Below, one piece after another: positions 15,001 to 21,865 of a stretch of 40,866 bases of DNA. Numbering within the stretch: the first letter of the stretch is position 1; each line of letters begins with the position of its first letter. The notes beneath the pieces are model-generated. The model was not told where the DNA came from, ran no database searches, and saw nothing but the letters and a program-made list of their open reading frames with translations. The DNA is from CAYRGG01 sp964423745. GTDB taxonomy: Bacteria; Pseudomonadota; Gammaproteobacteria; Competibacterales; Competibacteraceae. Location: positions 1 to 40,866 of the forward strand of contig CAYRGG010000040.1 of NCBI GenBank assembly GCA_964423745.1, written 5' to 3'. Made by a program: the position numbers and the translations under genes.

Positions 15001-16293
15001 TATCGGCGTGATACCAAGATCAACAACAAGCATATCTTGGCTGTCTTTAACTAAGAAACGTGCCTGCGTCGAGACATCAAACTCACTGAGGTTAGCGACT
15101 TGAGCGAAAATCGCCACGGATTCGTTTGCCCTATAGATCGATCGATCAGTGGCTGCTGTAAGTTCAAAAATGGACGGTAATACGTCGACGGTATACTCAC
15201 CAAGGACAGTTTGTACCTCATTGCCGTTTATATCGACATAGGTCAAATCCAGATTATAACTAACCGTGCGCACTTCGCTGCTCTGTGGATTCTTAACAAT
15301 GACATCAAAATCCAGCAGCTCTAATTGATCGTCGCTAAAAGTACTGAAATACCAACGTATGATATGTTGATCATCAACAGTCTCAATGCTCATAGGATCC
15401 AGGGCAAATGAACTTGAATTAATATCAAGACCTATAGCAGGCATTCGTAAGGTAACATTTACATCCCGTAGTGCTCTTACAGGCGGTTCACTAATCACGC
15501 CGTTACGAATTTCAAAACGCCAAACGCCAGGTTCACCTACGTTGCTACTATCAACAAGCTTTAACACATCACCTGTCATCGATTCAGGATGAGCATAGAA
15601 GTTAGTCTGATCCCCTGCATCAAATCCAACTTGTGCTGGAACCCCCCCTAGACCATTGGAGCCGCCGCTGGCATTGCCTGTCGTCCATTGCAATTTGTTA
15701 TAGCGAAACTCCACGTCTAAGTCACCTAGACCTACATCTTCACGACTTGTCAGAACCAGTTGAAAAGAATTGAGTTTGTCAACTCTTGCAGGATAATAAC
15801 CAACCTCATACCAGGTTACGATAAACTGACCGTCGCCAGTTTTATGGTAGTAAACGTTATTCATAATTGGATCAGGCACACTACCGCGAGTGTCGACATC
15901 ACCCCAGTATGGGGCAATCATGGGGCGGTTTGCGACAGGAAAGGGCACCGGAGTATAAGAACTCACGGGACCTGAGAAAGTGATGTTGCCGTTATTGTTG
16001 ATATACAGTGATGTATAAACAGTGCCAAAAAAATTAATTCCATTCGTGAATCCGGCACCTAGATCGATTCGTCCTGATGACCCATCATCATTGCGAGTCA
16101 TTGCCAGTTCACCATAGTCAGCGTTACCCCCTAAACCGCTGAGCAATTCAGCTGCACTTGCGGTACCGACGCTAAGTATAAGTATCATAGATACAAAAAG
16201 ACGGGTGAAAAACCGATTCTTGATGCCTATCCATGCAATTAGTGTATGTCGCGAAATCAAAGAGGTTTTTGCTGTTATCAATTCATGTGTCAT
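12097..16293 (-). CDS. Exported NIDO-domain / choice-of-anchor-A giant protein
   Basis: The start chosen is ATG at 16293, preceded by AAGGAGGG (16302-16309) and 4 bases after the upstream stop. A longer open frame exists but overlaps the upstream gene. The protein is 1398 residues. A signal peptide ends near residue 48 (SVGTASA). A NIDO-like domain follows (about 60-270: INNNGNITFSG, MIAPYWGDVDTR). Several beta-sandwich repeats (about 290-690) and a Rossmann-like stretch (LILLDD near 728) come next. A choice-of-anchor-A domain (about 895-1145: APYNVLVFGDF, VEGRLAAGGDVSL) and a helical C-terminus (about 1334-1398) complete it. NIDO and anchor-A domains occur in surface adhesins, so the protein probably sits on or outside the cell envelope and may present or carry its partner from the next gene. 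Confidence 0.7.
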   Translation of the reverse strand: MTHELITAKTSLISRHTLIAWIGIKNRFFTRLFVSMILILSVGTASAAELLSGLGGNADYGELAMTRNDDGSSGRIDLGAGFTNGINFFGTVYTSLYINNNGNITFSGPVSSYTPVPFPVANRPMIAPYWGDVDTRGSVPDPIMNNVYYHKTGDGQFIVTWYEVGYYPARVDKLNSFQLVLTSREDVGLGDLDVEFRYNKLQWTTGNASGGSNGLGGVPAQVGFDAGDQTNFYAHPESMTGDVLKLVDSSNVGEPGVWRFEIRNGVISEPPVRALRDVNVTLRMPAIGLDINSSSFALDPMSIETVDDQHIIRWYFSTFSDDQLELLDFDVIVKNPQSSEVRTVSYNLDLTYVDINGNEVQTVLGEYTVDVLPSIFELTAATDRSIYRANESVAIFAQVANLSEFDVSTQARFLVKDSQDMLVVDLGITPIADLNAGEQRTVTGPAFTTGNLFEGNYKVHVELIDDTGAVLLLAMAPFSIITPDDQKLTARIMTDKSVYTPVETIAMVSRVTNTSINAILNEFVATTIIYGPDEGVFWSNEWNLRQLLPGQREDQNLTVALSQASDGQYRVELIVTDNQGIVQASDMATVTIQSISEDGTALEGTLTAKVKTVYTNLTLGEHQVCTDVVTYAGTTPLTNQPIRQLVVRMDDETPLKITKQTLDLAPGTIQTLIRSIDTAGFEVGDHACVLQANIADQWQTLDAAVFTVTEPPVKLDGQLNLGERGRVLILLDDPSRHGGRDPHGPDAAPTLDAQRSYLETLLNEADWSYTITTTADAFTTEFRSGDYQTYLILSEHIKLPEQVQAELREAVFRGEGLIVAGGHDQRNGRLDEPLGINYKGKTGKPNQLRLLTSPLHPASDIDLRTGDNVQRAQLQGARAAGYFGAASNTHHSPAPAIDLGPAAPYNVLVFGDFSAPYADVEGRLAAGGDVSLNHYSVGAKLASSSAGDVLLVGGDLTFPSGRVYHGNIRVGGSAAGVGDPVRHGLAPGAELSEFTTLPMDFTSAEHTLKALSDDLARLPANGSAEFRWGGLTLHGDGHSALQVFTLDGAQVLQAHTFQVDGLPKEATVLFNITGTHPGLTHMSLDSLRYHRERTLFNFFEARTLTLAGIGVEGSILAPWATVTNPEGVIKGTLVAQAFDGALQLNHHPFLGHPSGDQDLVAVTTHDYGVGRSVYAGFDLLSEATVAHAPVFAKLLLNALKTVQPVDTLPVSGAVLPVHLGITNQGMATPVVVSLMASPADIRVVDALASRAETTSPATDQQRWVFALPESAEATLTTWWRLPDWEGLVTFDALVQTGSDPNLVDHALLSVDTDVQPRPTLSDAQAELMRLAAMDRTFDKVLKKLNKAAAKWSGGQVQYALKELLKVTEELARLAQPEAAEARRLVAQVLATVARQTLD

Positions 16294-16297
16294 CGAA

Positions 16298-19000
16298 CTA
16301 ACCCTCCTTGTGGCCGCGAAGTTGAATGTGTAGCCGTATACGGCGATCTTCACCAGGCAAAATATGGTTCGGTTCAACACGCTGTTTCGGTTCGATATGC
16401 GTCCCCGGAGCGACAGAAATAGGATAAATGGGTACGTCATCAGGTAACGGCCCGGATATGATGTCGACCTGTGCGGTATAAACACCACTCATCGTGAAGC
16501 GATGAGTAAATTCTTCTAAGGAGATAATGGTTTGTGTTTGCTCTGGCACCAAATTAACTTGGGCAGTACCCTCTTTAAGTACACTACCGTCCGGTTGATA
16601 CCAGGTGTAACGAATAGTCAGAGGTACCGATATGTTGGACTGGTGTTCGATAGTCGCATTTATCGCTATGGTTTCTTCTGTATTAAAGTAACTAAATCGC
16701 GGCATAGGAAAGACTGCAAGTCGCTTAATACGCTCAGTGGACTCAATCTCAACCTGAGTCGAACGCTCAGCGAGCAGTTGCAAACTATTCAAATCAAAAG
16801 CTTGCAACACAATCGTGTAAATGCCCGGTGCATTCCGTCCGGTCTCCCAAATGAATTGAGTATTGATCAGCTGACCAGCGGGAATAGTCAGTATGGAGTC
16901 AGACAAATCGTTGGGTAATGGAGCATGGACAAAGGGGGCTTGGTTCAGCAGGTGGCCCTCACTATCGTAAACCCGTAGTACCATTTGCGTCGTTACTGAC
17001 ACATCACTAGTATTGTTAAAGCGGGTGTTAAATAGCGCATCGCTATAAGCAGAATAACTAGGTTGTTCTGGTTCGAACTCCGTGATTGTTAGTCCATCAA
17101 CCGACGCTGGTTCGAGTGGTAGAGTAATGCTGAGCGTACTGTGCTGTGTTAGTTTTATAGGTGAAGATGTGCTCAAGTAGCCGGTTGTGCCAGCAGTCAG
17201 GATAAAATCAAGATCTGTGATACCCTCAAGACGAAATTTACCGTCGGTGTCGCTGACTGTGCTGAACGCTGTGTTATCGACCGTAACTGCTACCCCTGCA
17301 AGCCCAACATTAGTGTGTGCATCGACAATCCAGCCGACAACTGTAGTGGTTGTTAACTGATCGACCCTAGTCAGCGCAATAACGCCAATATCGAATTGGC
17401 TCCCAGCCAGTGTAAGCAGATCAAATTGAACCCCCTGATAGCCATCTGCAGTAACATTAACCGTCATTTCACCAGGCTCTAGACCAAGAAGGCTGAAATA
17501 ACCATCACCGTCACTGTTAGTGAGCGCACTCGTCTCGATAATTGTGACAGTTACGCCACTAAGCGGCAGCTGCGTATCGCTATCAACAACGCGACCGCTA
17601 AGAATAACCGTTGGCTCGGTAGTGACTGTTCCTGCAGGAAAAAGGGCGGGTGAAAATCGCAGTGTTGCGCCAGCAGTCAGCGTCGCTATACCCGTTATTG
17701 ATTCATAGCCGGGTGCCAAGGCGTTAACAGTAACCTCACCAGGCGAAACTGCCAAACGATAATTTCCATCATCGTTAGTAGTGGCAGTCCATGATCCCAC
17801 GTTTTTCACATCAACCTGAATCGTTGCCTGTGGGATTGGTATTTGTGTTTGCGTATCAGTGAGCGTACCAACGATGAATCCTGTTGTTGGCAAGGCAGTC
17901 AAAGCAATGGTGCCAAGGTCAACTATCTGACCAGCACTGACTGAAGCAGTTTGTGTTGCTGTAATATAACCATTGATTTGATAACTGAGGGAATAAGTTC
18001 CTGGATCAACATCGGTAAACTTAAACTTACCATCTATAGCAGTTAATACTTCAGTTCCGTTACCTGTATCTAGAAAAACGCTTACGCCGTTGAGCGGCCG
18101 ACGGCTAATGCTGTCAATGACTCGTCCAGTGAAAAAACCAATTGATGGATCACGGGGTAGCTGAACGTTTTGGACAGTGAAAAGCGCTCGAAGCACTAAT
18201 GCTGTACTATAGGCATCGTTGTTCCAAGCGCCGTTAGTTAGTTGCTGAGCAATTAGCCGGTTAACTGCGGTTGCATAACGATTAGCATCACTGGTAAGAG
18301 GTGCTATAGCCAGTAATGCTAGCGCAGTTTCCCAAGGCGTTCCCCAACCGCCATTAGTATCTTGGCGCTGTAGTAGATAATTAACAGCCGCATCGACACT
18401 GGTTGCAACATTGTAAGTAAAAAAATACTTCTGTAGTGCTATGGTAACCAACGCGGTGGTGTAAACATCGCTGTTGTTACTTTTACTCAATGCGAAACCA
18501 CCGTTGGTGCGTTGGGCGAGCAGCAGGAAATCAATGGCTGAGCTAATAACGGTTGTATCATTGTAGCCAGCGATACTTAGCGATTCTAATGCGAGTGCAG
18601 TATCAATAGGTGTACTATGAAAATTAGCCCAGTCGCCAAAACCACCGTCCGCATTTTGATGGTTTAAAATTTGAACAATCAGATCAATAGTAGAGGTGCC
18701 GTTGTTAGACGCAGCAATAATCTGTCGGGCAAGATATTCGGTATTATGAGACGGCAAGTCGGCGAGAAATCTGTGTGCCGCCGTTGGGTTATGGTTCGCG
18801 TTTAATGCAGAAAAAGTCCGCAGTGCTTCGCTGGTTGACTGAACCGCGGTTGCCAGATCCTCAGCCGTGATATAGCTGCCATCCACTTGGGATTGCGCTG
18901 CAAGCCACGCGAGACCCTTATCAATATCGGCCTGCGCCGAGGTTAAAACCAGAAAAAATAGCGTGAGAATGCTGATGAAAGCACTACAAAACCGCGTCAT
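16298..19000 (-). CDS. Exported alpha-toroid protein with carboxypeptidase-regulatory-like domains
   Basis: This 900-residue protein starts at ATG 19000, with AAGGGG 7 bases upstream. The signal peptide is about 1-24 (LVLTSAQA). Residues 25-280 form an alpha/alpha toroid of the squalene-cyclase/prenyltransferase/thioester-domain type, with repeated turn motifs GGFG (119), GGFA (167), GGWG (217) and GAWN (257). No DxDD cyclase motif is seen, so a binding role is more likely than catalysis. Four carboxypeptidase-regulatory-like beta domains follow from about 290, 370, 465 and 555 (GRVIDSISRRPLNGV, GTLTDTQTQIPIPQA, GRVVDSDTQLPLSGV, GWIVDAHTNVGLAGV). Ig-like repeats complete the C-terminus. It is the first gene of the operon and ends 4 bases before the next ATG. 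Confidence 0.75.
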   Translation of the reverse strand: MTRFCSAFISILTLFFLVLTSAQADIDKGLAWLAAQSQVDGSYITAEDLATAVQSTSEALRTFSALNANHNPTAAHRFLADLPSHNTEYLARQIIAASNNGTSTIDLIVQILNHQNADGGFGDWANFHSTPIDTALALESLSIAGYNDTTVISSAIDFLLLAQRTNGGFALSKSNNSDVYTTALVTIALQKYFFTYNVATSVDAAVNYLLQRQDTNGGWGTPWETALALLAIAPLTSDANRYATAVNRLIAQQLTNGAWNNDAYSTALVLRALFTVQNVQLPRDPSIGFFTGRVIDSISRRPLNGVSVFLDTGNGTEVLTAIDGKFKFTDVDPGTYSLSYQINGYITATQTASVSAGQIVDLGTIALTALPTTGFIVGTLTDTQTQIPIPQATIQVDVKNVGSWTATTNDDGNYRLAVSPGEVTVNALAPGYESITGIATLTAGATLRFSPALFPAGTVTTEPTVILSGRVVDSDTQLPLSGVTVTIIETSALTNSDGDGYFSLLGLEPGEMTVNVTADGYQGVQFDLLTLAGSQFDIGVIALTRVDQLTTTTVVGWIVDAHTNVGLAGVAVTVDNTAFSTVSDTDGKFRLEGITDLDFILTAGTTGYLSTSSPIKLTQHSTLSITLPLEPASVDGLTITEFEPEQPSYSAYSDALFNTRFNNTSDVSVTTQMVLRVYDSEGHLLNQAPFVHAPLPNDLSDSILTIPAGQLINTQFIWETGRNAPGIYTIVLQAFDLNSLQLLAERSTQVEIESTERIKRLAVFPMPRFSYFNTEETIAINATIEHQSNISVPLTIRYTWYQPDGSVLKEGTAQVNLVPEQTQTIISLEEFTHRFTMSGVYTAQVDIISGPLPDDVPIYPISVAPGTHIEPKQRVEPNHILPGEDRRIRLHIQLRGHKEG

Positions 19001-19279
19001 TCCATGACCCCTTATTGTTGCTACTGTCTTACAAGCTATCGGGCTTGTTCGTCGTCCTTGTCGTACTGTTCTGTGCGCCAGGCTATTGCAAATTGATACG
19101 ATTGTTCGGTTATGGCTCTGGGGTGGCTACCAGTGAGCTAACCGAATAACGGCAAAAAGTATGGCAATGAACAGAAACGTTGAGGGTCACAGGTTAATGA
19201 GATGTTTGATAAAAGACTATATCGGAAAAGTTAAACTTCGTAAAAATCATGGTTAGTGGTTGCAATAGCAGAGGGTGGG
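19001..19279. other. Intergenic region upstream of the three-gene operon
   Basis: No convincing gene is visible. It must contain the operon promoter (minus strand) but I could not single out a clear -35/-10 pair. Confidence 0.4.
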
Positions 19280-19437
19280 AACCACTGCACGTTAACAAGT
19301 GGTCATCGAAGTTGGGGAAACTGGAGAAGAATAACCCTGCCTTCCAGAGCTGGCACTGGGGACTTGCTGGGGTGACCTCGGCACAACTAGAGCGGGGGCT
19401 AGCACGTTGCAGCGACTCAGACGAAATGAGAGATGAA
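19280..19437 (+). pseudogene. Phage replication protein P-like remnant, copy 2
   Basis: The frame reads KWSSKLGKLEKNNPAFQSWH, then WGLAGVTSAQLERGLARCSD. It matches copy 1 at 6098-6316 over QLERGLARCSDSD, with near-identical DNA (compare 6155-6200 with 19378-19422), and extends further on the N-terminal side. It breaks off after CSDSDE and is followed directly by a HicB-like pseudogene. Confidence 0.5.
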
Positions 19438-19439
19438 TG

Positions 19440-19685
19440 ATGATTGAGTTACCCTTTTCATTAGCTATTGAAGCGACTAAAGAACCGGATTTCTTCACCT
19501 TTTATTCACCGGATTTAGAGGGATTTTCGGGTGTATGACACTCTATTGAGGATTGCATTTATAAAGCCAAATGGGGCATGTTGGAGCACATGGATCTATT
19601 GAAAGACCAAGGACTCCCTGTTCCTCTACAGAATCCTGACCCACAGATTGTTATTCAAAATGACAGAAGCCTGGTTGCGGCTTGA
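19440..19685 (+). pseudogene. HicB-like (DUF1902-type) solitary antitoxin with internal stop
   Basis: Ignoring one stop, the 81-codon frame reads MIELPFSLAIEATKEPDFF, YSPDLEGFSGV, stop, HSIEDCIYKAKWGMLEHMDL and GLPVPLQNPDPQIVIQND. This is a HicB-family fold: the DLEGF strand, then helix, then LPxP. TGA at 19536-19538 stands where a Gly codon (GGA) is expected in the GVGHS-type turn, a single-base change. No HicA-like mRNA interferase is adjacent. Ends are otherwise intact, so inactivation looks recent. Confidence 0.7.
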
Positions 19686-19850
19686 TAGTCCAAGCCATCA
19701 CGGTAGCCAACCACTTGCTGTGCTTGCCGTAGCCGAGATTAGTCGTTAGGCTGCAGGAAGGCTACTCAATTGCCAAATTAAATTCTTAAGTACAAATGAA
19801 TTACGTTACGCTGGCATCCAGCAAAGTTGGTAATACTGCCACTTTGTTTA

Positions 19851-20735
19851 CTACTCTAAATACACGGTTAAATTGTCCCGGGCATACTTGGCGCGTCGAA
19901 AGGTTTCCATTATTGCGGCGCTATCGTTGTTGCTGATGGCTTCCATCAAGCGGGTCATGTCCTCCATAAACAACGCCATGACCTCCAACAACAATTCACG
20001 GTTAGCGAAACAGATGTCGTGCCACATTTGGGGATCACTGGAGGCAATCCGGGTAAAATCGCGAAACCCACCTGCCGCATAGCGAAAAATCTCGGCGCGA
20101 TCATCTAGCCGCGCCAAACTATCCACTAAAGCATAAGCCAACATGTGCGGCAGATGGCTGGTTGCAGCTAACACCTCATCGTGATGCCGCACCCCCATGT
20201 CTACCACTTCGGCGCCTGCCGCTTCCCACATGCGTTGGACCAGATCATGGGCTCTTGCCTCGGTTTCCATCAACGGCGTCAAAATAACCCGGCGGTTTAT
20301 AAAGAGTTCTGGGAAAGACGCTTCTACGCCACTCTGCTCAGTACCGGCAATGGGGTGGCCCAGGACAAAATTGCCAAGAGTGCGACCAAATTGTTGACGC
20401 ATATCCCCTAAAACACTGCCTTTTGAGCTGGCCACATCGGTGAGCACACAGTCTTCCGTGACATGATCGGCAATGGCGGCAAAAACCTGGGCTATGGCGC
20501 CTAAGGGCACTGCTATGACGATAACGTCGGCGCCCGCAATAGCTGCTTTTAAATCGGTTTCATAACCATCGATGACACCCAATCGTAGGGCTGTTTGCAG
20601 GGTCTCCCGGCAGCGCCCTGCACCGACGATTTCATGCACGACATGGGCTTTTTTTAAGGCGCGGGCCAGGGAGCCTCCGATCAGGCCGACACCGATAATA
20701 CATAACCGATTGATAAAAAGATTTTTAGAGAACAT
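19851..20735 (-). CDS. tyrA: Prephenate dehydrogenase
   Basis: This 294-residue enzyme oxidatively decarboxylates prephenate to 4-hydroxyphenylpyruvate with NAD(P)+, in tyrosine synthesis. The nucleotide-binding loop GVGLIGGSLARAL (15-27) opens the Rossmann domain. The catalytic His is H127 in LGHPIAGTEQSG. The C-terminal helical dimerisation domain contains HHDEVLAATSHLPHML and FRDFTRIASSDPQMW. The start overlaps the end of pheA by 11 bases, so the two are translationally coupled. There is no chorismate mutase or EPSP synthase fusion, and no aroA follows: the island begins directly downstream. Confidence 0.95.
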   Translation of the reverse strand: MFSKNLFINRLCIIGVGLIGGSLARALKKAHVVHEIVGAGRCRETLQTALRLGVIDGYETDLKAAIAGADVIVIAVPLGAIAQVFAAIADHVTEDCVLTDVASSKGSVLGDMRQQFGRTLGNFVLGHPIAGTEQSGVEASFPELFINRRVILTPLMETEARAHDLVQRMWEAAGAEVVDMGVRHHDEVLAATSHLPHMLAYALVDSLARLDDRAEIFRYAAGGFRDFTRIASSDPQMWHDICFANRELLLEVMALFMEDMTRLMEAISNNDSAAIMETFRRAKYARDNLTVYLE

Positions 20736-21810
20736 CCTTAGGATAGGCCCCTAATACGCGAAACAAACTCGCTTTTTGCTCCAGCTCAGCTAATGCCTTT
20801 GCTACGGGTTCATCGGTTAGATGACCTTCGATATCGATAAAAAACACGTAATCCCACATACCGCGACGGGAAGGACGGGACTCAATGCGGGTCATGCTAA
20901 GGTCATAACGGGCGATGGATTCTAATAATTTAGCTAACGCGCCAGGCCGGTTTGCGGAAGCAAGCATGAGTGCGGTTTTGTCATCCCCTGATGCGGGTAT
21001 GGTGCGATTGCCGATGATCAAAAAACGTGTGGTGTTATTGGGCTCGTTCTCGATATTTGCCACGACGACGGGCAAGTTGTAAATATCGGCCGCACATTGT
21101 CCAGCGATGGCCACTGCACCGGGTTCATCTCGGGCAAGTTGCGCCGCCTCGCCGTTGCTGCCCACGGAGATCCGTTCTCCATGGGGTAGATTGGCATCCA
21201 GCCATTTGCGGCATTGGGCCAAAGACTGCTGATGGGAATAGATAAGACGGATGTCCTGAAGATTTTGCACCTGACCGATCACATGGTGGTGAATCGGCAA
21301 CTGCACTTCACCACAGATTTTTAGTGGCGACTGTAAAAACATATCCAGGGTATGATTGACAATGCCTTCTGTGGAATTTTCCACGGGCACGACGCCATAA
21401 TCGGCGACACCAGATTCCACTTCACGAAAAACTTCATCAATGGCTCGTAGCGGACTACTATGAACCCATTGACCAAAGTGTTTTATAGCCGCTGCCTGGG
21501 TAAAGGTTCCTGCAGGCCCTAGAAAAGCAATACGTAAGGGTTCTTCGAGGGCTAGACAGGTGGACATAATCTCGCGAAACAAGCGGGCCATATCCTCATC
21601 CCTGAGGGGTCCTCGATTACGCGCCATAACCCGGCGCAGCACTTGGGCTTCCCGCTCAGGCCGGTAAAAATCCGCATTACCGCCCAAGGATTTTTTAATG
21701 GCGGCAACCTGCTGAGCACACCGGGCGCGTTCGGTAATAAGGCCCTGAATATGCTGATCCAGCTCATCGATACGATCACGAATAGCCTGCAATTGGTCTT
21801 TTTCCGCCAT
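20725..21810 (-). CDS. pheA: Bifunctional chorismate mutase / prephenate dehydratase
   Basis: This 361-residue P-protein converts chorismate to prephenate and then to phenylpyruvate. An AroQ chorismate mutase domain (1-90: IRDRIDELDQHIQGLITERA) is followed by the dehydratase domain (93-275: FLGPAGTFTQAAAIKHFG, VPVENSTEGIV, NTTRFLIIG). An ACT domain (280-355: LMLASANRPGALAKLLE, ESRPSRRGMWDYVFFID) provides phenylalanine feedback; both the GAL and ESRP effector motifs are intact. It lies 55 bases after gyrA; a possible ribosome site is GAGG 11 bases before the ATG. In many gammaproteobacteria serC lies between gyrA and pheA; it is absent here. Confidence 0.95.
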   Translation of the reverse strand: MAEKDQLQAIRDRIDELDQHIQGLITERARCAQQVAAIKKSLGGNADFYRPEREAQVLRRVMARNRGPLRDEDMARLFREIMSTCLALEEPLRIAFLGPAGTFTQAAAIKHFGQWVHSSPLRAIDEVFREVESGVADYGVVPVENSTEGIVNHTLDMFLQSPLKICGEVQLPIHHHVIGQVQNLQDIRLIYSHQQSLAQCRKWLDANLPHGERISVGSNGEAAQLARDEPGAVAIAGQCAADIYNLPVVVANIENEPNNTTRFLIIGNRTIPASGDDKTALMLASANRPGALAKLLESIARYDLSMTRIESRPSRRGMWDYVFFIDIEGHLTDEPVAKALAELEQKASLFRVLGAYPKDVL

Positions 21811-21865
21811 AATGACTGCGCCTCGGCAGGCTTGGTTTTACAGGAATCCCTGTGGGCTTGTCAGG

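Noticed and set aside
12097..16488. Longer open frame of 1463 residues for the NIDO/anchor-A protein
   Set aside because: The extra 65 residues overlap the upstream gene, lack a ribosome site and would precede the signal peptide. ATG 16293 has a strong AAGGAGGG.
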